DNA of 64,000 nt from Vibrio lentus (GCF_002875945.1 NZ_MCZK01000111.1:1-64000); one strand, 5' to 3'; shown: positions 43,678 through 53,179, counted from the stretch's first letter. A program made the numbers and translations. Notes: generated by a model from the letters alone, not told the origin.

Positions 43678-45102
43678 ATGAGTTCAGATAATCAGTCGAC
43701 CTACTTCTTTTTCGATTACGAAACATGGGGCGTTAGCCCAGCGAAAGATCGCCCGAGTCAGTTCGCCGGTGTTCGTACCGACCAAGATTTCAACATTATC
43801 GGGGAGCCTTTAGTTATCTACTGCCAGCCTCCTGCTGATTATCTGCCTGGACCTGAAGCTGCATTAATCACTCGAATTACGCCTCAGAAAGCCATGTCAC
43901 AAGGCCTACCTGAGCCTGAGTTTATCACTAAGATTCATGCCGAGCTTGCTAAGCCGAACACCACAAGCCTGGGATACAACAGTATTCGATTCGATGATGA
44001 AGTGACACGATACACCTGTTACCGCAACTTCATTGACCCATATGCGTGGAGCTGGCAGAACGGCAATTCACGTTGGGATTTATTGGATGTGATGCGAGCA
44101 GTCCATGCACTGCGCCCTGACGGTATTAACTGGCCAACAAACGATGAAGGTTTTCCAAGTTTCAAACTGGAACACCTATCTGTGGCAAACGGCATAGAAC
44201 ACGAAAACGCGCACGATGCGATGGCTGATGTTATTGCGACTATCGAACTGGCTAAGAAGTTAAAGGCCGCACAGCCTAAGATGTTTGATTACCTCTACAA
44301 CATGCGTCATAAGCGCAAGTTGAACGATTTAGTCGACATCGTAAACATGACACCTTTAATGCACGTTTCTGGCATGTTTGGTCGTGATTGCAATTACACA
44401 AGCTGGGTAGTGCCGATGGCATGGCACCCAACCAACCAAAACGCGGTTATTGTGGTCGACCTAGCGAAAGATCCAAGTCCTTTACTGGAAATGGATGCGG
44501 ATGAACTAAGAGAAAGGCTTTATACCAAGCGCAGTGAGCTTGCTGAAGATGAACTACCAGTACCAATCAAACTGGTACAACTCAACAAGTGCCCTATTCT
44601 CGCGCCAGCAAAAACGCTCACCGCTGAAAACGCGGAAACGATCGGTATCGACCGTCAACAATGCTTGAAGAACCTAGCCCTATTGCGTGAACATCCAGAG
44701 ATCCGTGAAAAGCTGATCGGTTTGTATTCACAAGAGCGTGAATACGAGAAAAGCGACGACGTAGACACACATCTTTACGACGGTTTCTTCTCACCCGCCG
44801 ATAAAACCGCGATGAACATCATTCGCGAAACTGACCCGAATAACTTGGCAGCACTGGAGATCACTTTTGGTGACGAACGTATTAAGCCTTTGTTGTTCCG
44901 TTACCGTGCTCGCCATTTCCCTTGGACGCTAGACGAAGCTGAACAACTGAAATGGGCTAACCACTGTCGTGAGTATTATGAGAGTCGTTTAGAGGATTAT
45001 ATGTTGAACCTCGAGAACCTCGCGCATGAACACGAAAGCGACGAGAAGAAAATGGCTATCTTAAAAGCGGTTTATCAGTACGTAGAAAAGTTAGCTAGTT
45101 AA
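43678..45102 (+). CDS. sbcB: Exodeoxyribonuclease I
   Basis: A 474-residue 3'-5' single-strand DNA exonuclease of the DEDDh group. The first metal motif is FFDYETWGVSP near residue 12, followed by LGYNSIRFDDEVTRYTCYRNF, DLLDVMRAVHALRPDGI and the third motif HDAMADVIATIELAKKL. The SH3-like and helical extensions characteristic of ExoI follow. It acts in recombination and mismatch repair. Single gene; the downstream lrgAB-like genes follow after 24 bp and might share a transcript. Confidence 0.97.
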   Translation: MSSDNQSTYFFFDYETWGVSPAKDRPSQFAGVRTDQDFNIIGEPLVIYCQPPADYLPGPEAALITRITPQKAMSQGLPEPEFITKIHAELAKPNTTSLGYNSIRFDDEVTRYTCYRNFIDPYAWSWQNGNSRWDLLDVMRAVHALRPDGINWPTNDEGFPSFKLEHLSVANGIEHENAHDAMADVIATIELAKKLKAAQPKMFDYLYNMRHKRKLNDLVDIVNMTPLMHVSGMFGRDCNYTSWVVPMAWHPTNQNAVIVVDLAKDPSPLLEMDADELRERLYTKRSELAEDELPVPIKLVQLNKCPILAPAKTLTAENAETIGIDRQQCLKNLALLREHPEIREKLIGLYSQEREYEKSDDVDTHLYDGFFSPADKTAMNIIRETDPNNLAALEITFGDERIKPLLFRYRARHFPWTLDEAEQLKWANHCREYYESRLEDYMLNLENLAHEHESDEKKMAILKAVYQYVEKLAS

Positions 45103-45126
45103 TTCATAATCAAGAGACGTGACACT

Positions 45127-45498
45127 TTGAAAGAAAGATTGATCAAACTCGTTTACTGCTTAATCTCCTTCACCTTAATCATAGGTGCTCTCACTGCAGG
45201 CAATGCGTTACAACAATATCTAGAGACCTCAATCCCAGGCAGTATTTTTGGCATGTTGATTCTGTTTACTGCCATGGTGATTGGTATCGTTCCTTCGCAC
45301 TGGGTGCAGCCCGGTGCCAGTTTGATTATTCGTTTGATGATCTTATTGTTCGTCCCAATCAGTGTTGGGCTAATGGATCACTTTGATATGCTTATCGCCA
45401 ACGCACTGCCAATTATGGCGAGTGCGGTTGGTGGAACGCTGATCGTATTGGTGTCTCTATCATGGTTCTTAGACCGCTTGCTTTCGAGAGGTAACTAA
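45127..45498 (+). CDS. CidA/LrgA family membrane protein (YohJ-like)
   Basis: A 123-residue protein with four membrane spans: [21 protein letters not shown] and [18 protein letters not shown] are hallmark CidA/LrgA sequence. Family members act like holins or as transporters for small acids and affect murein hydrolase activity. The reading frame begins at TTG 45127; no nearer ATG fits. It precedes an LrgB-type partner by 2 bp, so the two form a unit. Confidence 0.88.
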   Translation: MKERLIKLVYCLISFTLIIGALTAGNALQQYLETSIPGSIFGMLILFTAMVIGIVPSHWVQPGASLIIRLMILLFVPISVGLMDHFDMLIANALPIMASAVGGTLIVLVSLSWFLDRLLSRGN

Positions 45499-45500
45499 TC

Positions 45501-46178
45501 ATGTGGATTCTACTCACTATCGTGGTGTTTCTGTTTGCTCGTTGGGTCAGCCAGAAAGTGAACTCACCGCTGTGTAATCCGTTACTGATCAGCATTAGTA
45601 TCATTATTCCTATCTTGTTGTTCTTCAAGGTCCCTTTCGAGACCTATTACGCAGACAACACTTGGATTACTTACATGCTTCAGCCTGCAGTTGTGGCACT
45701 TGCTTACCCTTTGTATGAGCAGTTACCTCAAATTCGAGCTAATTGGCGCATCATTACCTTTGCTTGCACGCTGGGCAGTGTAATGTCGATGACCACGACA
45801 GCATTGATTGCTGTTGCCTTTAAAGCAGATCTAAGCCTAATTGCTAGCCTGCTAGGTAAATCGGTCACCACACCGATTGCAATGGAAGTATCGAGCCACC
45901 TTGGCGGTGAAGCAGCGATTGCAGCGATTCTGGTGTTAATCGTTGGTCTGTTCGGAGCCATCTTTGTTTACCCTATCTATAACCTGATTGGAATTAAGAG
46001 CCCGATCGCCAGAGGTTTAACCATGGGCACAGTATCTCACGTTTTAGGTACCGCTACCTGTGCTGAAAAGAACCAAGAAGATGCGGCATTCAGTTCTTTA
46101 GCGTTGGTTCTTTGTGGGGTTATCACCTCAATCATTGCACCTAGCGTATTTTCAGTGGTGATTTGGCTCTACTCTTAA
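45501..46178 (+). CDS. LrgB family membrane protein (YohK-like)
   Basis: A 225-residue polytopic partner of the LrgA-type gene. Characteristic stretches are LQPAVVALAYPLYEQLPQIR, LLGKSVTTPIAMEVSSHLGG and GTVSHVLGTATCAEKNQEDAAFSSLALVLCG. The pair is often linked with pyruvate/glycolate-type export or lysis control. Followed by a strong terminator. Confidence 0.9.
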   Translation: MWILLTIVVFLFARWVSQKVNSPLCNPLLISISIIIPILLFFKVPFETYYADNTWITYMLQPAVVALAYPLYEQLPQIRANWRIITFACTLGSVMSMTTTALIAVAFKADLSLIASLLGKSVTTPIAMEVSSHLGGEAAIAAILVLIVGLFGAIFVYPIYNLIGIKSPIARGLTMGTVSHVLGTATCAEKNQEDAAFSSLALVLCGVITSIIAPSVFSVVIWLYS

Positions 46179-46214
46179 CCAATCGACTCTGAAATTATTT
46201 TTATAAGATCATGT

Positions 46215-46262
46215 AAGCCCAAACATTACACTGTTATTTCAGCGTCTGTTTGGGCTTTTTCG
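46215..46262 (+). terminator. Terminator after the lrgAB-like pair
   Basis: AAGCCCAAACA (46216-46225 region) pairs with TGTTTGGGCTT (46247-46257), followed by TTTTTC. Confidence 0.85.
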
Positions 46263-46268
46263 TCGCCA

Positions 46269-46346
46269 TTATTTAGCGATAACGGTACCAACTAACCTTT
46301 GATTTGCGATATCAACGATGATTTTTGTCCTTGCAATCGATTTCAT
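46269..46346 (-). CDS. Possible 25-residue peptide
   Basis: ATG at 46346 to TAA at 46271-46269, preceded by GTGAGGT nine bases upstream. The peptide reads MKSIARTKIIVDIANQRLVG then TVIAK. It lies antisense-free between the lrgAB terminator and the cdd promoter. The reading frame is open further upstream, but the ribosome site supports this start. It is too short to judge; a genuine small gene and a chance ORF are both possible. Confidence 0.35.
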   Translation of the reverse strand: MKSIARTKIIVDIANQRLVGTVIAK

Positions 46347-46396
46347 CTGTGACCTCACTCTAATTATGCAAACCAATGTAACAACAACAACGCAAT

Positions 46397-46412
46397 AGTG
46401 ATCATTATCACA
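46397..46412 (+). promoter_or_regulatory. Likely CRP site upstream of cdd
   Basis: AGTGATCATTATCACA fits the CRP consensus TGTGA-N6-TCACA except for the first base. It is about 60 bp upstream of the cdd start, in agreement with the CRP/CytR control of cdd known in enteric bacteria. Confidence 0.65.
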
Positions 46413-46467
46413 GAAAAATCCTGAGCATTGCATAGAATTAAAGCCTAAGGTCAATTAAGGATTCAAC

Positions 46468-47355
46468 ATGAACAGTCGTATTACCCTGGCGCTGGAAAGT
46501 GCTCCAACATCAATGAAAGCGCTTTTGAGTGACATCGTATTAGCAGACAACTTTGACGCCACTATCTCTAAAGAACAGTTGCAAAGCTTGCTAGATGCGA
46601 GCGGTCTTTCTGATAAAGAAGTTCGCCTAGCTTTACTGCCAATCGCAGCAGCATACTCTTATGCGCCTCTTTCTGAATTCTATGTTGGTGCCATCGTGCG
46701 TGGCCTATCTGGTCGCTTGTACTTCGGTGCAAACTTGGAGATCGCAGGTGCTCAACTTGGTCAAACAGTTCATGCTGAACAATCAGCCATCAGCCACGCT
46801 TGGATGAAGGGTGAAGAAGGCCTTTCTGACATCACTATCAACTTCAGCCCTTGTGGTCACTGTCGCCAATTCATGAACGAATTGACGACGGCAAAAGAAC
46901 TGAAGGTTCAACTTCCACAACGCGATGAAATGTCACTGCAGGAATACCTGCCAGACTCTTTCGGCCCTGCTGATTTAGGTGTGACAACTGGCTTGATGAC
47001 AAAGCTGAACCACCAATACACAACAGATGAAACGAGCCCTGTTGTTGTAGACGCTTTAGCTGCATTGAACCGCAGTCACGCTCCTTACACTAAGAACCTA
47101 AGTGGCGTTTCACTACAACTGGCAACAGGCGAAATCTTTACGGGTGCTTACGCTGAAAACGCAGCGTTCAACCCTAGCCTACCACCTCTACAAGTGGCTC
47201 TAATTCAGCTAAAATTGGCTGGCTTCGATTTTGAACAAATTGAAAACGCAGCGTTGGTTGAAATGGCCGAAGGTAGCATCAGTCACCTAGCGGATACGCA
47301 ATCTACATTAGAAGCGATTAATCCCGACATTCCAGTGACTTACTTAGCAATATAA
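46468..47355 (+). CDS. cdd: Cytidine deaminase
   Basis: A 295-residue homodimer-type cytidine deaminase of the long E. coli form: an active N-terminal domain with [13 protein letters not shown] (zinc His and catalytic Glu) and PCGHCRQFM (two zinc Cys), and a degenerate C-terminal repeat. It converts cytidine and deoxycytidine to uridine and deoxyuridine in pyrimidine salvage. AAGGATTCAAC precedes the ATG; a CRP-like site and a terminator flank it. Confidence 0.96.
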   Translation: MNSRITLALESAPTSMKALLSDIVLADNFDATISKEQLQSLLDASGLSDKEVRLALLPIAAAYSYAPLSEFYVGAIVRGLSGRLYFGANLEIAGAQLGQTVHAEQSAISHAWMKGEEGLSDITINFSPCGHCRQFMNELTTAKELKVQLPQRDEMSLQEYLPDSFGPADLGVTTGLMTKLNHQYTTDETSPVVVDALAALNRSHAPYTKNLSGVSLQLATGEIFTGAYAENAAFNPSLPPLQVALIQLKLAGFDFEQIENAALVEMAEGSISHLADTQSTLEAINPDIPVTYLAI

Positions 47356-47382
47356 GTACATCTAGTTAACAAAAATTTAAAT

Positions 47383-47415
47383 AAGCAGCCCTATTTAACG
47401 GGGCTGCTTTTTTTA
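47383..47415 (+). terminator. Terminator after cdd
   Basis: AAGCAGCCC (47383-47391) pairs with GGGCTGCTT (47401-47409), followed by TTTTTT. Confidence 0.93.
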
Positions 47416-47439
47416 TGATTGTAATTAAAGCAGCAACTT

Positions 47440-47455
47440 GCGCAAACGTTTGCTT
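47440..47455 (+). promoter_or_regulatory. PurR operator upstream of purT
   Basis: GCGCAAACGTTTGCTT matches the PurR palindrome ACGCAAACGTTTxCGT with its central CAAACGTTTG core intact. It lies about 70 bp upstream of the purT start. Confidence 0.8.
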
Positions 47456-47522
47456 TTGTCATTTAAATAAGTATGATCACCCCGTTTTCAATCAATCGTT
47501 CAAAAGATCGGAAGGAATTTCT

Positions 47523-48698
47523 ATGTTTGGTACCGCTACTCGTGAAAATGCAACTCGTGTACTTCTATTAGGTTCAGGTGAACTTGGCAAAGAAGTGGCT
47601 ATCGAGTGCCAACGTTTAGGTTTAGAAGTTATTGCTTGTGACCGTTATGCAGACGCACCAGCTATGCAAGTCGCACATCGCAGTCACGTATTGGATATGC
47701 TAGACGCTGACGCTTTAGAAGCCATTATTGAACTAGAAAAACCAGATTATGTGGTACCGGAAATCGAAGCGATTGCCACCAGCAAGCTGGTAGAGCTAGA
47801 AGCAAAAGGGTTGAATGTCGTTCCAACTGCGAATGCAACCAAGCTGACGATGAACCGCGAAGGTATCCGTCGCCTAGCCGCAGAAGAGTTGAAACTAAGC
47901 ACGTCTCCTTACCGCTTTGCAGACACCTTTGAAGATTTCTCAGCAGCCGTTGAGTTCGTGGGCATGCCTTGCGTTGTTAAGCCAGTAATGAGTTCTTCAG
48001 GCAAAGGCCAAAGCGTTATCAAAACAGAAGAAGATATTCAGAAATCTTGGGATTACGCACAAGAAGGCGGTCGTACTGGCGCAGGTCGCGTAATCGTTGA
48101 AGGCTTCATCGACTTTGATTACGAAATCACACTGCTTACCGTTCGCGCAGTCGACGGTGTTCATTTCTGTGCGCCTATCGGTCACCGCCAAGAAGACGGT
48201 GATTACCGCGAATCATGGCAGCCACAAATCATGTCAGATAACGCTCTGAAAGCGGCGCAATACACGGCAGAGCAAGTAGTTAACGCATTAGGCGGCCACG
48301 GTATCTTCGGTGTTGAACTGTTCGTTAAAGGTGACCACGTGATCTTCAATGAAGTCTCCCCTCGCCCGCACGACACAGGCTTGGTTACTTTGATGTCTCA
48401 AGACTCGTCGGAATTCGCACTACACGTTCGCGCATTTACGGGTATGCCAATCAAATCAATTACTCAGTATGGCCCTTGCGCATCAGCGGTTATCTTAGGC
48501 CAAGGCACATCGACAAACATCCGTTTTGAAGGCCTTTCAGAAGCGCTAGACGCGCCACAAACGCAAGTTCGCCTGTTCGGTAAGCCGGACATTGATGGTC
48601 GCCGTCGTCTTGGTGTAGCGTTAACTCGTCGCAACAGCACAGAGACAGCGATCGAAGATGCGATTGAAAGCGCTTCGAAAGTGAAAGTGATTTACTAA
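47523..48698 (+). CDS. purT: Formate-dependent phosphoribosylglycinamide formyltransferase (GAR transformylase 2)
   Basis: A 391-residue ATP-grasp enzyme that uses formate and ATP to formylate GAR in purine synthesis. The ATG at 47523, preceded by CGGAAGGAATTTCT, is chosen over the open frame from 47415, which would run through the terminator and the PurR operator. Conserved parts: [62 protein letters not shown] and [28 protein letters not shown]. Mono-cistronic under likely PurR control. Confidence 0.97.
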   Translation: MFGTATRENATRVLLLGSGELGKEVAIECQRLGLEVIACDRYADAPAMQVAHRSHVLDMLDADALEAIIELEKPDYVVPEIEAIATSKLVELEAKGLNVVPTANATKLTMNREGIRRLAAEELKLSTSPYRFADTFEDFSAAVEFVGMPCVVKPVMSSSGKGQSVIKTEEDIQKSWDYAQEGGRTGAGRVIVEGFIDFDYEITLLTVRAVDGVHFCAPIGHRQEDGDYRESWQPQIMSDNALKAAQYTAEQVVNALGGHGIFGVELFVKGDHVIFNEVSPRPHDTGLVTLMSQDSSEFALHVRAFTGMPIKSITQYGPCASAVILGQGTSTNIRFEGLSEALDAPQTQVRLFGKPDIDGRRRLGVALTRRNSTETAIEDAIESASKVKVIY

Positions 48699-48744
48699 CC
48701 AGCTATTCAATTCTGAACAATCAAGACTTCAAATCTGAACAATA

Positions 48745-48774
48745 AAAAAGACGGGCTATCGAGCCCGTCTTTTT
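48745..48774. terminator. Bidirectional terminator between purT and tpm
   Basis: AAAAAGACGGGCT (48745-48757) pairs with AGCCCGTCTTTTT (48762-48774), T-rich on both strands. Confidence 0.95.
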
Positions 48775-48830
48775 GTTCGTTTTAGCTGTTGGCGTTAGCT
48801 GTTAGCTATTGGCTTAAAAGCAAACTCGGC

Positions 48831-49484
48831 TTAAGCGTCAGACTCAATCAAATACACTTCTTCACTGAATCGAGACAAGCCTTTCTTCGCAATCTTAGGG
48901 TGTTCATCATCTGCAATATCTTGATTCAACAAAGTGATCTTATAACCTGCAAATAACTGATCGATCTCTAGCTTAGGCACGCTAAACGGAGGCCCTGCCA
49001 TTTCGCTTTGGTCGTAATCCAATGTAACCAACAAGATCTTGCCGCCTGGCTTTAACAGTTGCTTCAAACGTTCCACATATTGCACGCGCATCTCAGTAGG
49101 CAAAGCCACCAAAGAAGCGCGGTCATAAATAATGTCGACTGGCTGAATAGGCGCAGTGAAGTAATCACCGGTGTAAACACTCAGCTCATCAAATTGGTAC
49201 AGCTCATGTTGACCACTGATTTGAGTCACTGTCGGTGTGTATAAATGCTCAGCGAAAAATGCGCGAACCGCGATCTGGCTTAATTCGACACCTTGAACCT
49301 CTTCATGCTTAGTCGCTAACCAAATCAAATCTTCACTCTTACCACAAAGAGGCACGAAGACACTCTTGTCGTAACTAGGGTTAGTCTTTTGCCAAAATTC
49401 GATAAGAAGCGGATTTACATCTTCAAGGTGGAAACCAATTTGGTTGGCAGCCCATTTATTGTGCCAAAATTCAGGATTATTCAT
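48831..49484 (-). CDS. tpm: Thiopurine S-methyltransferase family protein
   Basis: A 217-residue SAM-dependent methyltransferase. Stretches typical of bacterial Tpm are the opening [53 protein letters not shown] and [18 protein letters not shown]. In bacteria these enzymes methylate selenium, tellurium or thiol compounds. Single gene. Confidence 0.93.
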   Translation of the reverse strand: MNNPEFWHNKWAANQIGFHLEDVNPLLIEFWQKTNPSYDKSVFVPLCGKSEDLIWLATKHEEVQGVELSQIAVRAFFAEHLYTPTVTQISGQHELYQFDELSVYTGDYFTAPIQPVDIIYDRASLVALPTEMRVQYVERLKQLLKPGGKILLVTLDYDQSEMAGPPFSVPKLEIDQLFAGYKITLLNQDIADDEHPKIAKKGLSRFSEEVYLIESDA

Positions 49485-49839
49485 CTTTCGTTCATGTTAA
49501 ACAGTCATAATGCAAGGGTACAGTATAGAGAAGTAAGAGCAACCTTCGCTTGATTCAAACTTGAAAACGACATGAGTCAGAGTAGAAAATAACGCGAGTT
49601 AACAAAGAAGATTGCCGAAGTTCAAAGTTCTCAAAATTTGGGAACAAACGCTTAAATGATTTGTCTATATCTTCACATTTTAAAGCAATATTAAACGTTA
49701 GAGTTGGTTTCGGTCTTAACTAGCCCCATCTAATATATAGCGAGATTGGTTAGTGTAGTTAAGCTGTTTTTACTCTTATGCGTTACTGGTTACCCCTTTT
49801 GATTTACCCGTTTTTGTAACCTTGTATTTTGGAGTTTGA
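49485..49839. other. Divergent intergenic region between tpm and relV, 355 bp
   Basis: AT-rich with no ORF on the plus strand and only a short shadow frame on the minus strand. It should hold both promoters. No operator recognised. Confidence 0.55.
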
Positions 49840-50616
49840 ATGAGTGTATTTCTCCGTACGACGGCCCTAATGCTTCTAGTATTGAGCCGAGCGCCTGCAT
49901 TCGCAGCAGCACCTGTTTCAACAAGTTCAACTGATCAATCGCGCACTCCTGCGCAAAACCAAGTTTCATCAAACGTATTCCGCCACAGCCTTAGCGGCTT
50001 ATACGGCATCAAAGCATTCGACTCACGTCCGACTCAGCCTTATACCGACTTCGATATTCTGTACAGCAAAGCTCACCAAGCACAGGCTGAACTAGAAACC
50101 ATCTGTAAAAGTACTGCCCTACTGACTAACTCAGACGCACTCTTCGCTGGCGTTAAATCTCAAGCACGAGCAGAAGAGAAAATTGACCTTGAGTTAGATG
50201 GCGATGTATCAAGAATTACCGACTTAGCCCGTGCAACCATCATCGCTAACGATGTAGAAAGCTTGGTCGAAGTTTACGAAGCTCTAAGCCGCGAAGCGGA
50301 TGTGGTAAAAGTGAAAAACAAATTCAAATCACCGGCTGATTCTGGCTACCGTGATTTGAACCTTTTGGTTCGTTTACCTAAAACTAATGTTATTGCCGAA
50401 GTTCAACTTCACTTGAGAGCCATCGCTGATGTGAAAAGTGGTCCTGAACACGAGCTTTACGAAATCATCCAAGGTATTGAGCGTCACGCGATTGCAGAAA
50501 AACGTCCAATTAACGACATCGAAGCGGCGCAAATCAATAGCCTAAGACGCCAATCTCTAGAGCTTTACCAACAAGCATGGCAACCATACATTACAACGCA
50601 CATTAAAGCGGCTTAA
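49840..50616 (+). CDS. relV: Small alarmone synthetase RelV
   Basis: A 258-residue protein with a RelA/SpoT synthetase domain but no hydrolase or regulatory domains. Conserved blocks are RITDLARATIIANDVESLVEVYEAL, KVKNKFKSPADSGYRDLNLLV and VIAEVQLHLRAI. RelV of V. cholerae makes (p)ppGpp independently of RelA and SpoT, and the length and gene neighbourhood (tpm, purT, cdd nearby) agree. Unusually, residues 1-25 look like a cleavable signal peptide (TALMLLVLSRAPAFAAAP). The ribosome site TTGGAGTTTGA supports this start, so the leader is probably translated. How a GTP/ATP-using enzyme is used with such a leader is unclear. Confidence 0.9.
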   Translation: MSVFLRTTALMLLVLSRAPAFAAAPVSTSSTDQSRTPAQNQVSSNVFRHSLSGLYGIKAFDSRPTQPYTDFDILYSKAHQAQAELETICKSTALLTNSDALFAGVKSQARAEEKIDLELDGDVSRITDLARATIIANDVESLVEVYEALSREADVVKVKNKFKSPADSGYRDLNLLVRLPKTNVIAEVQLHLRAIADVKSGPEHELYEIIQGIERHAIAEKRPINDIEAAQINSLRRQSLELYQQAWQPYITTHIKAA

Positions 50617-50644
50617 CGCGAACTGCGTAATACCGATAGACACC

Positions 50645-50672
50645 AAAAGGGCTGCACTCGCAGCCCTTTTTA
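50645..50672 (+). terminator. Terminator after relV
   Basis: AAAAGGGCTGC (50645-50655) pairs with GCAGCCCTTTT (50660-50670), then T. Confidence 0.93.
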
Positions 50673-50728
50673 GTTCCTGTTTGATAAGTAAATCTTTCAC
50701 TTGTCTGTCACAACCTCTCCGTTCCGAA

Positions 50729-51166
50729 CTATTGGTGATAATACTCCTTAGAGCGGTTGTATAAATCCAAGGGTTTTAATGTGCTGTAAAATGCCGCCGC
50801 GTCTTGTAAATCTCTATCTGATAAAGATTTCACTACCGACTGCATGTACAAATCTTGGCGTTCATCGCTTTTAAAATCACGTAATTGCTTAAGAATGTAA
50901 CTCGCCTTTTGCCCCTTTATATTTGGGTAAGATTGCACAAAAGGAATGATCTTATCGCCGTGGCACTGACTACAAAGGTTCTGAGCGAGTTTCTCACCTG
51001 CGACCAAATTTGGCGTATAGGTTTCTACCTCTTCGACCTTCACTTCCATTTGGGGCACTGTCTTGGTGTCAAATTCGGAATGTTCCTCAGAACATGCAGA
51101 AAGCAACATAACAGCCATCGCTGGCGCCAGAAATAGAGACACTAATGTCACTGAGTTCATCGTCAT
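50729..51166 (-). CDS. Class I c-type cytochrome lipoprotein
   Basis: A 145-residue mono-haem cytochrome. A lipobox is seen (MLLSAC, lipid Cys about residue 25), followed by an acidic linker and the haem site CSQCH with the axial Met in DLYMQSVVKSL. It is the last gene of a four-gene sulfite oxidation operon, overlapping the previous gene by 4 bp. It probably accepts electrons from the small cytochrome subunit at the membrane face. Confidence 0.85.
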   Translation of the reverse strand: MTMNSVTLVSLFLAPAMAVMLLSACSEEHSEFDTKTVPQMEVKVEEVETYTPNLVAGEKLAQNLCSQCHGDKIIPFVQSYPNIKGQKASYILKQLRDFKSDERQDLYMQSVVKSLSDRDLQDAAAFYSTLKPLDLYNRSKEYYHQ

Positions 51167-51651
51167 TTATGCGCTCCTGGCTTGGGTGGCAACAAGGCGC
51201 TATCAATAGGCTTACGACGATACTTGTTCATGTCGATGCCTTTGTCTTGGTAGTAAGTGCTCAAGTAATCAAGCACCGGATCCCATGTATCAGACAAGTC
51301 CCACAACCCCTGAGTATCAACCATCCATTGGATCGTCTCTCGCCACTGTTCTCTAGTGCCGCTGTTCTGAGCCACGATTAGACTGGTGTGGCACGCATTA
51401 CACTGGCCATTCACCACCTCCCAGCCTGGAGCCATAATTAGCCCAGATGTCTTGTCTACACCGTAATACTCTTTCGGGTTTTCTGGAGTCTCATCGGCAT
51501 GTACGAGCATCGAGGTTAATAGACTGCATACTAGAGCGGCTCTCATTATGTCTTTACGGTAAGAACGCTTACCTACATTAGTCAACCGGGTGTGGGCAGA
51601 GTTGGCGAGAGTAGAATTAGTATGAAGAGACTTATCGTTAATTTGCTTCAT
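51163..51651 (-). CDS. Sulfite dehydrogenase cytochrome c subunit-like protein
   Basis: About 162 residues. The frame is open from 51711, but the ATG at 51651 is favoured because it forms a TGATG overlap with the stop of the upstream dehydrogenase gene. A hydrophobic export segment (MRAALVCSLLTSMLVHA) lies some 34 residues in. The haem site is CNACH, with CHTSLIVAQNSG and the RxxWxxTIQWMVDTQGLW region that is typical of SorB-type subunits. It would take electrons from the molybdenum subunit. Confidence 0.8.
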   Translation of the reverse strand: MKQINDKSLHTNSTLANSAHTRLTNVGKRSYRKDIMRAALVCSLLTSMLVHADETPENPKEYYGVDKTSGLIMAPGWEVVNGQCNACHTSLIVAQNSGTREQWRETIQWMVDTQGLWDLSDTWDPVLDYLSTYYQDKGIDMNKYRRKPIDSALLPPKPGAHK

Positions 51652-52877
51652 CACGACACTCGAATTGCAATACGGTGACAACCATTGAACAGATAACCTT
51701 TCGGGTTCCATTGTGGTTGTACGACTGGCTGGCTATCACCTTCACTGTCCGTCGCTTTTGCCCAAATCTCGTAATAACCGGTCATAGGAAGGTCTAAATC
51801 GGCCTCCCATTGCTGCCATGCGCCTTTGTTGACGGGTCTATTAAGCTTTGCATCATGCCATGTCGTCCCATAATCGTAACTCACCTGCAGCTTCTCAACC
51901 GTTCTGAGCCCGGCCCAAGCATGGCCGCTGACCGTGACTTTTTTACCAAGCGAAAACTCAGTACCGCTCTTTGGTGAAGTAATTAACGATTTCACGATCA
52001 TCTCTTCAATGATTCGAAAATCTTTGTTATCGACCTTCTCACCCGGCGCTATCGGATGTTTTGGCACTTGATAAGCAGGTGCCGCCATCTTATGTCCGTC
52101 ATGAATTTTGTTACGAATACTAATCCCTGTCGTGCACTTCTGAGAAACCGATGCTGGGCGCCCACCAAACACGGTTCGAAGTGGGAAGCCATGAAGGTAC
52201 GGAATAGGTTCTCCATTCATTTCCCATGCAATCAGAGCGTTGTCGTTCATCGCAGCCGCAATAGGCACACCACGCGAGATGGCTTCGCCCTTACCGCTTA
52301 AGTGTTTATCAAAGCCGTGATTACCTACGTAAACTGCATCATCTTTAATGCCACAGTCTTTAAGAACATCACTGAGTAAGACACCGGTCCATTGCGAACA
52401 GTAAACGCCTGCGTTGCTCCATTGATTCCCCTTGGTACTTGGATAGAAGTTGTTGCGACTGTTACCCCCACACTCCAACACCAAGCTCTGAGTATGATGT
52501 TTAAACTTGGATTTAAGTTCTGCCAGCGTATAGGTTTTACTTTCTTTCACTGACTCGCCTTTCACTTCAAAAGTCCAAGTCTCAGGATCCATTTCTGCAA
52601 AATCTGGCATCAAGCCATTCCATCGAACAAACGGCACGTCTGCAGGTGTAACAGCAGGTGAAAGCATACTTTCTGGCGGATAGGCATTCAGAGGGTTGGT
52701 ATTCAAAACGGTGTAGTAATCAGGAAGGTCTTCAGCTTTCGCCCACGTTAACGCGTTGATATCGAGTGCCGCCAAATCTTCAGGTCGATTAGCCGCAAAT
52801 ACCCAAGAAACCGGCAATGCAGAAACGGCTGTAGCGGAAAGCGCAGCTTTAAGAAATTGTCTTCTGTCTAAACTCAT
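51651..52877 (-). CDS. Sulfite dehydrogenase molybdopterin subunit (SorA/SoxC type)
   Basis: A 408-residue periplasmic molybdoenzyme of the sulfite oxidase family. It has a twin-arginine signal (MSLDRRQFLKAAL...WVFA) and the Mo-ligating Cys136 in LVLECGGNSRNN. The C-terminal dimerisation Ig domain (GKKVTVSGHAWAGLRTVEKLQVSYDYGTTWHDAKL) is typical. It oxidises sulfite to sulfate and passes electrons to the cytochromes encoded on both sides. Operon order is cytochrome c, dehydrogenase, cytochrome c, cytochrome c lipoprotein, with 4-bp, 1-bp and 4-bp overlaps. Confidence 0.92.
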   Translation of the reverse strand: MSLDRRQFLKAALSATAVSALPVSWVFAANRPEDLAALDINALTWAKAEDLPDYYTVLNTNPLNAYPPESMLSPAVTPADVPFVRWNGLMPDFAEMDPETWTFEVKGESVKESKTYTLAELKSKFKHHTQSLVLECGGNSRNNFYPSTKGNQWSNAGVYCSQWTGVLLSDVLKDCGIKDDAVYVGNHGFDKHLSGKGEAISRGVPIAAAMNDNALIAWEMNGEPIPYLHGFPLRTVFGGRPASVSQKCTTGISIRNKIHDGHKMAAPAYQVPKHPIAPGEKVDNKDFRIIEEMIVKSLITSPKSGTEFSLGKKVTVSGHAWAGLRTVEKLQVSYDYGTTWHDAKLNRPVNKGAWQQWEADLDLPMTGYYEIWAKATDSEGDSQPVVQPQWNPKGYLFNGCHRIAIRVS

Positions 52878-53179
52878 TGAGGTGACCCTTTGTGATGCAG
52901 TGTGTAAAAGTAGTTGGCTAGTTTCTCGATATCTTGCTCAGACAAAAGTTGAGCCACTTTAGACATAGTTTTGTCGGTTCGTTTACCACTCTTAAAGTTC
53001 GACAACTGTTCGGTAAGGTAAACCTTGTTTTGCCACTTCAAGTTGGGAATCGACGGATATGACGTATCTTCGCCGCTACCGTGACAGGCAATACACATAT
53101 TTGCTATTTGCTGATATTCCGCTGCCGTGACTACCACAGGCAGAGCGAGCAATATCAAAGCTAAAAAGGCTTGTCGCAA
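52874..53179 (-). CDS. Small periplasmic cytochrome c
   Basis: A 101-residue mono-haem cytochrome with a signal peptide (LALILLALPVVVTAA) and haem site CIACH; the axial Met is probably in KTMSKVAQLL. First gene of the sulfite dehydrogenase operon; its stop overlaps the dehydrogenase start by 4 bp. It presumably shuttles electrons from the dehydrogenase to the respiratory chain. Confidence 0.88.
   Translation of the reverse strand: MRQAFLALILLALPVVVTAAEYQQIANMCIACHGSGEDTSYPSIPNLKWQNKVYLTEQLSNFKSGKRTDKTMSKVAQLLSEQDIEKLANYFYTLHHKGSPQ

Noticed and set aside
47415..47522. N-terminal extension of purT by 36 codons
   Set aside because: The extension would be translated from the cdd terminator and through the PurR operator; the ATG at 47523 has a good ribosome site and the conserved protein start.
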